Shown here: in pieces, positions 1 to 7,945 of the stretch | Position numbering within the stretch: position 1 is the stretch's first letter | How the letters are laid out: each line of letters begins with the position of its first letter | NCBI GenBank assembly: GCA_034680345.1 | Contig: JAXISZ010000004.1 | Span: 51,457-115,456, forward strand | From: SXZD01 sp034680345 | Lineage (GTDB): Bacteria; Pseudomonadota; Gammaproteobacteria; Burkholderiales; Burkholderiaceae_B | Reading direction: 5' to 3' | DNA: 64,000 nucleotides | Notes under the pieces: model-generated | What the model was told of the DNA's origin: nothing | What the model saw: the letters and a program-made list of their open reading frames with translations, nothing else | Databases searched by the model: none | Program-made: the position numbers and the translations under genes

Positions 1-1
1 A

Positions 2-727
2 CCTGAAGACAATGTTTTGCAAGCAGCAGAAACTGCAATACGTGAAGTGGTTGGTCGCAGTAAAATGGACTTTGTATTGTATGAGGGCCGCGAACAGGTC
101 GGTATTGACGTTGCTTCAACCATTCAAAAAATACTCGATCGTTATCAAACAGGCATTTTGGTTTCTAGTGTGTCGGTGCAAAATGCCCAGCCGCCAGAAC
201 AAGTTCAAGCCGCATTTGATGATGCTGTTAAAGCTGCTCAAGACCGTGAGCGTTTAAAAAGTGAGGGTGAAGCTTATGCCAACGAGGTGGTGCCTAAGGC
301 AAAAGGTGCTGCTGCTCGTTTGGTAGAAGAAGCCAATGGTTACAAGCAGCGGGTTATTTTACAAGCCGAAGGAGATGCTGCCCGTTTTCGTTCTGTATTG
401 GCTGAGTACTCCAAGGCTCCTGCAGTCACTCGTGACAGGCTTTATATTGAAACAATGCAGCAGGTATTGTCTAATGTAACCAAAGTCATGACTGATTCTA
501 AGCAAAGTAATCAACTTTTATACTTGCCACTGGACAAATTGTTAAATCAAACAACCCAGGGTTCAGATCTACCAGCTAAATTGGCAAATACGCCAACAAT
601 AAATCAGGGGGGAGGCGTTGCAGCCCCTGCAGTTGTAGATTCGTTGGTGCCTGTTGAAAATTTAAAAGGGCGACCTTCAGATAATCGCAACGATAATTTA
701 CGTAACCGCGATAGAGGTGGACGATGA
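2..727 (+). CDS. hflK: HflK, membrane protease modulator subunit (5' truncated by window)
   Basis: This is the C-terminal 241 residues of HflK. The reading frame is open from base 2, so the N-terminal membrane anchor and the start of the SPFH/band-7 domain lie before the window. HflK pairs with HflC in the inner membrane and forms large assemblies around FtsH, restraining degradation of membrane proteins. Visible are the end of the band-7 domain and the alanine/glutamate-rich coiled-coil helix typical of SPFH proteins (about residues 80-130 of the visible part). A polar, Asn/Arg-rich tail follows, as in other HflK proteins. The stop overlaps the hflC start by 4 bases (ATGA at 724-727), so the two are translationally coupled. 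hflX and hfq are expected just upstream from the betaproteobacterial order but cannot be seen. Confidence 0.93.
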   Translation, partial: PEDNVLQAAETAIREVVGRSKMDFVLYEGREQVGIDVASTIQKILDRYQTGILVSSVSVQNAQPPEQVQAAFDDAVKAAQDRERLKSEGEAYANEVVPKAKGAAARLVEEANGYKQRVILQAEGDAARFRSVLAEYSKAPAVTRDRLYIETMQQVLSNVTKVMTDSKQSNQLLYLPLDKLLNQTTQGSDLPAKLANTPTINQGGGVAAPAVVDSLVPVENLKGRPSDNRNDNLRNRDRGGR

Positions 728-1611
728 AGCCTAGATTTTTTGGGATTGTATCTGCAGCCTTAATAGCGCTGTTGGTTTTAATGTCATCTGTTTTTGTTGT
801 TGATCAGCGTCAGTTTGCTGTTGTCTTTGCTTTGGGTGAGGTCAAGCGAGTAATAGACCAGCCGGGTCTGTACTTTAAGTTGCCACCTCCTTTTCAAAAT
901 GTTCTTTATTTGGAACGGCGAATTTTGACCATAGATACTCCTAACAGCGATCGTTTCATTACCGCTGAAAAGAAAAATTTACTGGTTGATTCTTTTGTTA
1001 AATGGCGCATTGCAGAGCCACGTCTGTATTTCGTCAGTTTTTTGGGTGATGAGCGTCGTGCTCAAGATCGCATCAGTCAAATTGTTAAAGCGGCTTTAAA
1101 TGAAGAAATTACTAAGCGTACAGTGCGTGAAGTTGTTTCCGGTGAGCGAACCAAAGTTATGCAGACAATTGTGACTAAAGTGGCCGATGATGTTAAGCAG
1201 GTGGGCATTGAAATTGTAGACGTTCGGCTAAAGCGTGTTGATTTGGTGGCTGAAGTCAGTGAGTCGGTTTACCGCAGAATGGAAGCTGAGCGAAAGCGAG
1301 TGGCCAATGAGCTCCGCTCTACAGGAGCAGCCGAATCTGAACAAATTCGTGCTGACGCCGATCGCCAAAGAGAGATTATTTTAGCTGACGCTTACCGTGA
1401 GGCACAGGTGATCAAGGGTGAGGGTGACGCAAAATCTGCTTCGATTTATAATACCGCTTTTGGTCAAAGCCCTGAGTTTTTTGCTTTTTATCGCAGTTTA
1501 GAAGCTTATCGTCAAACTTTCAAAGCCAAGTCGGATGTAATTATTTTAGATCCACAATCTGAATTTTTGCGTTACATGCGCGGTTCATCAGCAGGAAAGT
1601 CCGGTAAATAA
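724..1611 (+). CDS. hflC: HflC, membrane protease modulator subunit
   Basis: The 295-residue protein has one N-terminal membrane segment (about residues 5-27) followed by a periplasmic SPFH/band-7 domain and a charged coiled coil (about residues 180-250, many Arg/Glu/Ala). The motif VVDQRQFAVVFALGE just after the anchor is characteristic of HflC. It partners HflK to regulate FtsH. The length is normal. The ATG overlaps the hflK stop by 4 bases. In many betaproteobacteria a ~60-aa DUF2065 gene sits between hflC and hisZ. The 180-bp gap here does not encode one and instead holds a hairpin. Confidence 0.95.
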   Translation: MKPRFFGIVSAALIALLVLMSSVFVVDQRQFAVVFALGEVKRVIDQPGLYFKLPPPFQNVLYLERRILTIDTPNSDRFITAEKKNLLVDSFVKWRIAEPRLYFVSFLGDERRAQDRISQIVKAALNEEITKRTVREVVSGERTKVMQTIVTKVADDVKQVGIEIVDVRLKRVDLVAEVSESVYRRMEAERKRVANELRSTGAAESEQIRADADRQREIILADAYREAQVIKGEGDAKSASIYNTAFGQSPEFFAFYRSLEAYRQTFKAKSDVIILDPQSEFLRYMRGSSAGKSGK

Positions 1612-1637
1612 TATCTTTTATTTAAGCAGACGTACTT

Positions 1638-1693
1638 AACGCACCTTACATAACAGCATTTTTGCTGAACAATAGGTGCGTTGCCGTTTTTTT
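1638..1693 (+). terminator. Probable terminator after hflC
   Basis: Nine-base arms AACGCACCT (1638-1646) and AGGTGCGTT (1674-1682) enclose a smaller CAGCA/TGCTG hairpin. The outer stem is followed by GCCG and then seven T (1687-1693). The T run is offset by four bases from the stem, so termination may be partial. Confidence 0.5.
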
Positions 1694-1791
1694 GATGACC
1701 TTCAGCTTAAAAGTTAAGTGTTTGGTTTATTTAATTTTATTGATTTTTGGCTGTTTAAGCCAGATTATTTTTTATTTTCAGGGATTTATTA

Positions 1792-2988
1792 ATGTCTGCT
1801 TGGCTTTTGCCAGAATCTATCGCTGATGTTTTACCTTCTGAGGCAAGAAGGTTAGAGGAACTGCGTCGTCGCTTATTAGATCGTTTTCGTTGCTATGGTT
1901 ACGAAATGGTTGCACCGCCGTTGCTAGAGTACGCCGAGTCTTTGCTTTCCAGTACGGGCCAAGATTTAGACCTTAAAACATTCAAGTTGATTGACCAAGC
2001 CTCTGGTAAAACCATCTGTGTGCGTGCCGATACAACCCCTCAGGTTGCAAGAATTGACGCACATTTATTAAATCGTCGGGGTATTACCCGTTTATGCTAT
2101 TGTGGTCCGGTGTTGCATACATTAATAGATGGCTTACATGCTACCCGTGACCCATTGCAATTGGGCGCAGAGTTGTTTGGTCATTCAGGTGTTGAAGCTG
2201 ATTTAGAAGTGCTGCGCCTGGCAATGGATACACTGTCTTTGGCTTGTTTGACTGAGGTCCGTATTGATTTATGTCATGCTGGTTTATTGCCTGCGCTTTT
2301 AGACGGTTTGCCGAGGGCTGAAGAGTTAGCCAACCAGTTGCATTTACCTTTGGCGCAAAAAGACCCAGTGCGTGTTGAGCAAATTTTAACAGGCGTGGCT
2401 AGTCAGCATGTTTCTTGGGTTATTGCTTTAATGTCACTTTATGGTTTGCCATTGGGTCCTTCAGGTGTGTTAGAACGCGCACGAAAAACTTTGCTTAATT
2501 CACCCAGTGTGCTTGCCGTTTTAGATAATTTGGAAATCATGGCTACCGCCATTGATAACTCAGGTTTGGGCATATCAGCTACTGTCGATTTGGCGGATTT
2601 GCGTTCTTACAATTATCACAGTGGCGCCATGTTTGCTGCTTATGTTTGCGGTAGCCCAAGAGCGGTTTTGCGTGGTGGGCGTTATGATAATGTTGGCGAA
2701 GTGTTTGGACGCCCTAGGCCAGCTACCGGATTTTCTTTAGACCTAAAGCATTTGGTGAGTCTTTCCAGTGTATTGCCACCTAGAGCAAATGCCATTCGTG
2801 CCCCTTGGTCTGAAGATAAGCAGTTAGGTTTTACAATTCGTCAGCTGCGCGATGCAGGGGAAATTGTTGTGCAATCTCTGCCTGGCCATGAGCACGAAGA
2901 AGAAGAATTTGAATTCGATCGGGAACTCATTTTGCAAAACACACAGTGGTGTTTGCAACCTGTATCGAAATTGGAGAAAAGCGAATGA
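1792..2988 (+). CDS. hisZ: HisZ, ATP phosphoribosyltransferase regulatory subunit
   Basis: HisZ is a class II aminoacyl-tRNA-synthetase paralogue that cannot charge tRNA. It is the regulatory partner of the short form of HisG, which performs the first step of histidine synthesis. The 398-residue protein starts with the family-typical line WLLPESIADVLPSEARRLEE and carries the motif 2-like region (VRADTTPQVARIDAH) and the late GGRYDNVGEVFGR motif. A true HisS is encoded separately at 18.7 kb, which supports the HisZ call. It overlaps purA by 4 bases, and the hisZ-purA pairing is a betaproteobacterial hallmark. Confidence 0.93.
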   Translation: MSAWLLPESIADVLPSEARRLEELRRRLLDRFRCYGYEMVAPPLLEYAESLLSSTGQDLDLKTFKLIDQASGKTICVRADTTPQVARIDAHLLNRRGITRLCYCGPVLHTLIDGLHATRDPLQLGAELFGHSGVEADLEVLRLAMDTLSLACLTEVRIDLCHAGLLPALLDGLPRAEELANQLHLPLAQKDPVRVEQILTGVASQHVSWVIALMSLYGLPLGPSGVLERARKTLLNSPSVLAVLDNLEIMATAIDNSGLGISATVDLADLRSYNYHSGAMFAAYVCGSPRAVLRGGRYDNVGEVFGRPRPATGFSLDLKHLVSLSSVLPPRANAIRAPWSEDKQLGFTIRQLRDAGEIVVQSLPGHEHEEEEFEFDRELILQNTQWCLQPVSKLEKSE

Positions 2989-4283
2989 AATACCGGAATG
3001 TTGTAGTAATTGGTACCCAATGGGGGGATGAAGGTAAGGGCAAAGTGGTTGACTGGTTAACAGACCATGCCCATGCAGTTGTGCGCTTTCAGGGCGGACA
3101 CAACGCAGGTCATACCTTGGTGATTAGGGGAAAGAAAACCATTTTGCGTTTAATTCCTTCTGGTATTTTACGCCCGCAGGTGCAAGTTTTGATTGGCAAT
3201 GGAGTGGTTTTGTCTCCGCAGGCTTTGTTGTCTGAAATTGATGAATTACAAAGTGGTGGCATTGAGGTTGAGTCGCGTTTAAAAATCAGTGCTGCTTGTC
3301 CTTTAATTTTGGATTACCACGTTGCTTTAGATAAAGCGCGAGAAGCCAAGCGGGGCGAAAGTAAAATTGGTACAACAGGCCGCGGTATAGGGCCAGCTTA
3401 CGAAGACAAAGTAGCGCGCCGTTCTTTGCGCGTACAAGATTTATTTAATCCTGAAGGCTTCATGCTCAAGCTCGAAGAGGTTTTAGATTATCACAACTTT
3501 GTTTTAAGTCATTATTTGGGTGCGCAAGCTATTCAAGCGCAAGCCGTGTTTGATTCTGCAATGGCTTTGGCCCCAAGAATTAAGTCTATGGTTGCCGATG
3601 TTCCTTCAATATTAGACAATTTAAGTCGTCAGAGTCTGCCAGTTTTATTTGAAGGTGCTCAAGGTGCATTATTGGATATTGACCATGGAACCTATCCGTA
3701 TGTTACGAGCAGTAATTGTTTGTCTGGTGCTGCCAGTGCTGGTGCTGGTGTAGGGCCACAGCGTTTACAGTATGTTTTAGGAATTACTAAGGCGTATGCT
3801 ACGCGCGTGGGGTCTGGGCCATTTCCTTCGGAGTTGTTTGATGAAGTGGGTCAGCATTTAGCAACGCGCGGTAAGGAGTTTGGTTCGGTCACTGGACGAC
3901 CACGTCGTTGTGGTTGGTTTGACGCAGCAGCCCTAAAGCGAACCATTCAAATCAATGGTGTGTCTGGTTTGTGCATTACAAAATTGGATGTACTTGATGG
4001 CTTAGACACTATTCGTCTTTGTGTTGGTTATAAAACACCACATGGTCGAATTGATATTTTACCTATTGGGGCTGAGGCTGTTGCACAATGTAAACCCATT
4101 TATGAGGATTTTCCAGGGTGGTCAGGCAGTACATTTGGTGTTAAGACGTTTGCGGGCCTGCCTATTGAAGCACAGAACTATCTTCGTCGAATGACAGAGA
4201 TTTGTGAGGTTGGGTTGGATATGATTTCAACGGGCCCGGACCGAGATGAGACCATTGTGCTGAATCACCCTTTTTTAGTTTGA
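2985..4283 (+). CDS. purA: Adenylosuccinate synthetase
   Basis: PurA joins IMP and aspartate with GTP to form adenylosuccinate in AMP synthesis in the cytoplasm. The 432-residue protein has the P-loop-like GTQWGDEGKGK at residues 10-20, FQGGHNAGHTLV, KIGTTGRGIGPAYEDK and the base-recognition TKLDVLDGLD near the C-terminus. I chose the ATG at 2985 rather than an upstream in-frame GTG because it overlaps the hisZ stop (ATGA) and has GGAG nine bases upstream. It also gives the usual N-terminus. Confidence 0.96.
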   Translation: MKYRNVVVIGTQWGDEGKGKVVDWLTDHAHAVVRFQGGHNAGHTLVIRGKKTILRLIPSGILRPQVQVLIGNGVVLSPQALLSEIDELQSGGIEVESRLKISAACPLILDYHVALDKAREAKRGESKIGTTGRGIGPAYEDKVARRSLRVQDLFNPEGFMLKLEEVLDYHNFVLSHYLGAQAIQAQAVFDSAMALAPRIKSMVADVPSILDNLSRQSLPVLFEGAQGALLDIDHGTYPYVTSSNCLSGAASAGAGVGPQRLQYVLGITKAYATRVGSGPFPSELFDEVGQHLATRGKEFGSVTGRPRRCGWFDAAALKRTIQINGVSGLCITKLDVLDGLDTIRLCVGYKTPHGRIDILPIGAEAVAQCKPIYEDFPGWSGSTFGVKTFAGLPIEAQNYLRRMTEICEVGLDMISTGPDRDETIVLNHPFLV

Positions 4284-4314
4284 TTGATTTAGTATTAATT
4301 AAGGTATTCTGATT

Positions 4315-4342
4315 AAAAAGTGGCTGCAATTTGCCATTTTTT
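4315..4342 (+). terminator. Terminator after purA
   Basis: The hairpin AAAAAGTGGC / GCCATTTTTT (one G-T pair) has a seven-base loop and a run of T immediately after, about 30 bases past the purA stop. Confidence 0.55.
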
Positions 4343-4373
4343 AATTGAAAACTTTTTTATTGAATTGATGAAG

Positions 4374-4406
4374 CAAAAAAACTCTTTTCAAATTAGAGTT
4401 CGCTTA
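4374..4406 (-). terminator. Terminator of tRNA-Leu (usable in both directions)
   Basis: On the minus strand the stem AACTCT / AGAGTT is followed directly by eight T, about 115 bases past the tRNA 3' end. Read on the plus strand the same arms extend to AAGC/GCTT and are followed by seven T at 4407-4413, so it may also back up the purA terminator. Confidence 0.5.
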
Positions 4407-4518
4407 TTTTTTTAGTTATTTTTTTGTCAGCTATATGCTGTACTTCGCTACACCTGATTCGAAGTTAAAGTACAAAGTAAAATTATAAGGTATATAAAGT
4501 ATATTAGCCGTTATAAAA

Positions 4519-4605
4519 TGGTGCCCAGAAGAGGACTCGAACCTCCACAGTGTTGCCACCGCTAGGACCTGAACCTAGTGCGTCTACCAATTTCGCCATC
4601 TGGGC
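4519..4605 (-). tRNA. tRNA-Leu (CAG anticodon)
   Basis: The minus strand folds as a class II tRNA. It has a 7-bp acceptor (GCCCAGA/TCTGGGC), a D-arm, an anticodon stem CTAGG/CCTAG with loop TTCAGGT (anticodon CAG), a long variable arm typical of Leu, a T-arm with GGTTCGAGTCC, and an encoded CCA end at 4519-4521. It lies head-to-head with rnr. Confidence 0.95.
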
Positions 4606-4622
4606 ATGTGCGAGAGTCGCAA

Positions 4623-4650
4623 ATTATATTTGAAAGAATTAAATTGTCAA
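4623..4650 (-). promoter_or_regulatory. Consensus sigma-70 promoter for tRNA-Leu
   Basis: The minus strand reads TTGACA (4650-4645), a 16-base spacer, then TATAAT (4628-4623). Both hexamers match the consensus perfectly. The expected start is near 4616, giving a leader of about 11 bases. The sequence after the -10 box is GC-rich (GCGACTC), resembling a stringent-control discriminator. The -35 box overlaps the proposed TTG start of rnr. Confidence 0.8.
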
Positions 4651-7145
4651 ACCAAAAAAAATCAAAAGACAACAAATCAGAAATTATTATTCCTAGTCGG
4701 GAAGATATTTTAGCCGTTTTGCGTCAAGAAACCGCTGCGTTAACGCGCGAGCAATTACAAGACCAATTGGGCGTAAAAGATTCCGAGGTTATACAGGCTT
4801 TTCAGAAGCGTCTAGCAGCTATGGAGCGTGATGGGCAGTTGATGTACAACCGAGCTGGTTTACTGCTTTTATCAACTAAACTTGACTTTGTGGCTGGTAA
4901 AGTTTCAGGCCACAGGGACGGTTTTGGGTTTTTATTGCGTGATGATCGGGGGGCTGATATTTTTTTATCGCCCCGTGAAATGCAAAAGGTGTTGCATGGC
5001 GATTGTGTTTTGGTTCGAATCACGGGCACCGATGGGCGAGGCAGGCCAGAGGGATCGATTGTCGAGGTGATACAGCGTCGTACCAACACCTTAGTGGGGC
5101 GCATGGTTAATGAACGGGGCGTAACACTGGTGGTGCCTGAAGATCAACGTATCAAGCATGATATTTTAATTGCGCCGGGCAACTGCGGTATGGCTAAACC
5201 TGGACAAATTGTTAGCGTTGAAATTTTAGAGCAGCCCAGTCGATATTCTCAGCCAATTGGTCGGGTGTTAGAGGTATTAGGGAAAATGGGCGATCCAGGA
5301 ATGGAAATTGAAATTGCGGTGCGTAAATTTGATGTGCCGCATCAGTTTAGCCCTGCTTGTGAACAGCAAGCCGAACAGTTGCTAGATTATATTGAGTTTG
5401 CTGATTTGGCTGATCGTATCGATTTGCGCGACGTTCCTTTGGTGACGATTGATGGTGAGGATGCTCGTGATTTTGATGATGCTGTCTATTGTGAACCTTT
5501 ATCCGAAAGTAAAGAAAAATCCAAGCAAGGTGGTTGGCGTTTGTTGGTTGCAATTGCTGATGTTAGTCACTATGTTAAGCCTGGTAGCGCAATTGATGAG
5601 GACGCCATAGACCGCGGGACATCTGTATATTTTCCGCGTCGGGTTATTCCTATGCTGCCCGAAAAGCTGTCCAATGGGTTGTGTTCATTAAACCCAGGGG
5701 TAGATCGTTTGGTTTTGGTCTGTGATGCAGTTATTGGTCCAAAAGGTGCTATTAAGGCTTATCAATTTTATAAAGCAGTTATTCATTCAGCTGCGCGATT
5801 AACCTACAATCAAGTTTGGGAGGCCCTTTCAGATGCTGCCAGTTTATCTGCCAGTGTTTGCGCTGATGTCTTGCCTCACCTTCAAGATTTATACGCGCTG
5901 TACAAGACTTTGCTTGCAGCGCGTATAAAGCGTGGTGCTATGGAGTTAGAAACCACAGAAACCATGATGATTGCAGATGCGCAAGGCCGTATAGAAAAGA
6001 TTGTTCCAAGGCGTCGCAATGATGCGCATCGTTTAATTGAGGAATGCATGTTGGCGGCGAATGTTTGTGCCGCCGATTTTTTGCAGCGCAGTAAGCATCC
6101 CGCTTTGTATCGCATACATGAAGGCCCAACGCCTGAGAAATTAGCCAATTTAAAGGCTTTTTTGAAAAGCTTAGGTTTGTCAATTGGTGGCGCTCAAGAA
6201 CCAAGCGCTCAAGATTATGCTGACTTAGTGGCCAAGATCCTTCATCGGCCCGATCGCGAGCTTTTGCAGTCAATGATTTTGCGGTCGATGCAACAGGCGG
6301 TTTATGGGCCACACAATTCTGGACATTTTGGCTTGGCTTACAAAGCGTATACCCATTTTACTTCGCCTATTCGTCGCTATCCTGATTTATTGGTGCATCG
6401 GGTCATTAAATCGTTGTTGGCAGGTCAATTTTATACGCCTCCGCGTATGGATGATCGTCAAAATAAACTGGACTTGGAAACTGAGTCATCATCAGCAAAT
6501 GGGGCGCTGCGTTTACAAAAAGCAGAGGAATTAGCCTTGTGGGAACATTTAGGCATTTGGTTGTCCTCAACAGAGCGTCGCGCTGATGATGCCTCTCGTG
6601 ATGTTGAGGCTTGGTTAAAATGTTTTTATATGAAACAACATGTTGGTGATGCTTTTGCGGGTCGTATTACCGGAGTAGCACCATTTGGTGTGTTTGTTAC
6701 CCTTAATGCTTTGTATGTTGAAGGTTTAGTGCATATTTCTGAGTTGGGAACTGAATACTTTCAGTATAACGAATCCTTGCATGAGTTACGCGGTGAACGC
6801 AGCGGCAAACGTTTTCGTTTAACCGATGCGATTCAGGTGCAAGTTTCAAGGGTTGATTTAGAGGCTAGGCGCATTGAATTTCGTTTGGTGCAAGGTACCA
6901 GTTTTCGAGAGCTGATGCGGCAATCACAAATTCAAAGTGGGTCAAAGCAGGGTTTATCAATACCTAAAGATAAAAAGGCCAATTTTTTGGAGGGGGTTAC
7001 TGAATTAGCCCCCAATTCTTCTATATCTGAAAAGTCACAGACCTCCAAAAAACATAAAGCGGCCACACCTCGAAAAAAACCAGCTAAAGGGGGTGAACGC
7101 TCTGGAAAATCTCGTACCTCCAATACTGTAAGAAAAAAACGTTAA
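4644..7145 (+). CDS. rnr: Ribonuclease R
   Basis: RNase R is a processive 3'-to-5' exoribonuclease that degrades structured RNA and helps in tmRNA-linked quality control. The 833-residue protein has an N-terminal winged-helix region, two cold-shock domains, an RNB catalytic domain with the metal-binding IDGEDARDFDDAVYC (about residue 270) and a C-terminal S1 domain (GRITGVAPFGVFV). A Lys/Arg-rich tail follows. The frame is open further upstream but runs into the tRNA-Leu gene. I chose TTG at 4644 because the resulting N-terminus leads straight into IIIPSREDILAVLR, where family members begin, with a weak GAAAG about seven bases before it. GTG at 4608 is the alternative. rlmB follows 11 bases after the stop, the usual pairing. 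Confidence 0.9.
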   Translation: MSNQKKSKDNKSEIIIPSREDILAVLRQETAALTREQLQDQLGVKDSEVIQAFQKRLAAMERDGQLMYNRAGLLLLSTKLDFVAGKVSGHRDGFGFLLRDDRGADIFLSPREMQKVLHGDCVLVRITGTDGRGRPEGSIVEVIQRRTNTLVGRMVNERGVTLVVPEDQRIKHDILIAPGNCGMAKPGQIVSVEILEQPSRYSQPIGRVLEVLGKMGDPGMEIEIAVRKFDVPHQFSPACEQQAEQLLDYIEFADLADRIDLRDVPLVTIDGEDARDFDDAVYCEPLSESKEKSKQGGWRLLVAIADVSHYVKPGSAIDEDAIDRGTSVYFPRRVIPMLPEKLSNGLCSLNPGVDRLVLVCDAVIGPKGAIKAYQFYKAVIHSAARLTYNQVWEALSDAASLSASVCADVLPHLQDLYALYKTLLAARIKRGAMELETTETMMIADAQGRIEKIVPRRRNDAHRLIEECMLAANVCAADFLQRSKHPALYRIHEGPTPEKLANLKAFLKSLGLSIGGAQEPSAQDYADLVAKILHRPDRELLQSMILRSMQQAVYGPHNSGHFGLAYKAYTHFTSPIRRYPDLLVHRVIKSLLAGQFYTPPRMDDRQNKLDLETESSSANGALRLQKAEELALWEHLGIWLSSTERRADDASRDVEAWLKCFYMKQHVGDAFAGRITGVAPFGVFVTLNALYVEGLVHISELGTEYFQYNESLHELRGERSGKRFRLTDAIQVQVSRVDLEARRIEFRLVQGTSFRELMRQSQIQSGSKQGLSIPKDKKANFLEGVTELAPNSSISEKSQTSKKHKAATPRKKPAKGGERSGKSRTSNTVRKKR

Positions 7146-7156
7146 GAAAGAAAATA

Positions 7157-7891
7157 ATGCCAACTTTGTATGGTTTTCATGCTGTTGGCGCTCGTTTGCG
7201 CCACGCTGCTGATTCTATTGTTGAAATTTTGTATGATTCGCAGCGCCAAGACAAGCGCATGCAACAATTTTTAGAAAAAGCACAACAACAGGTTAATCGC
7301 CTAATTCCAACTGACGAAAAACGTTTATCTGCTGTGGCTGCTAATGCTAAACATCAAGGTGTGGTGGCTTTGGTTAAAGACGTGGTATTGCAGACAAATT
7401 TGTACGATATTTTAGACAATACTCAGGCGTCAGTTTTATTGCTTGTGCTTGATAGCATTACAGATCCTCATAACTTAGGGGCTTGCTTGCGAGTGGCTGA
7501 CGGTGCTGGGGCTCATGCGGTGATTGCTCCGCGTGACCGAGCCTGCGGTATTACCCCGGTGGTGGCAAAGGTAGCTTCTGGTGCTATTGAAACTGTACCT
7601 TTTTTAACGGTGACCAACTTAGCTCGCACGCTGGGTGAAATTGCTGACAGTGGTGTGCAGCTATTGGGAACTGCAGGGGAAGCGGATTGTAGCATTTACG
7701 AGGTGGATGTTCGTGGTCCAACGGCTTGGGTTTTGGGGGCTGAGGGCGAGGGGCTGCGGCGGTTAACCCGGGAAAAGTGTGATCAATTGGTCAGTATTCC
7801 TATGCGCGGAGCTGTGGCTAGTTTAAATGTTTCAGTGGCCTCTTCTTTGTGTTTGTATGAATCGGTGCGTCAACGGCGTCTCGCTGTTTAA
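7157..7891 (+). CDS. rlmB: 23S rRNA (guanosine-2'-O-)-methyltransferase RlmB
   Basis: A SpoU/TrmH-family knotted methyltransferase of 244 residues, predicted to methylate the 2'-O of G2251 in 23S rRNA using SAM. Visible are the N-terminal substrate-binding domain and the SPOUT motifs: LVLDSITDPHNLGACLRVAD, then VLGAEGEGLRRLTREKCD and IPMRGAVASLNVSVA near the C-terminus. It is co-directional with rnr and probably co-transcribed. Confidence 0.94.
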   Translation: MPTLYGFHAVGARLRHAADSIVEILYDSQRQDKRMQQFLEKAQQQVNRLIPTDEKRLSAVAANAKHQGVVALVKDVVLQTNLYDILDNTQASVLLLVLDSITDPHNLGACLRVADGAGAHAVIAPRDRACGITPVVAKVASGAIETVPFLTVTNLARTLGEIADSGVQLLGTAGEADCSIYEVDVRGPTAWVLGAEGEGLRRLTREKCDQLVSIPMRGAVASLNVSVASSLCLYESVRQRRLAV

Positions 7892-7945
7892 AATGGTGCT
7901 TTGAATCAAATTAATGGGCGGCATTGTATTTTTGAGGTGTAAACA

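Noticed and set aside
1612..1791. Looked for the DUF2065 small membrane protein gene usual between hflC and hisZ
   Set aside because: No open frame with a hydrophobic product is present; the gap holds a terminator-like hairpin.
4439..4477. Imperfect inverted repeat TGTACTTCG...CGAAGTTAAAGTACA near tRNA-Leu that looks a little like an IS30 end
   Set aside because: It shares only a few scattered bases with the 20-bp IS30 end at 43635 and has no partner end or transposase fragment.
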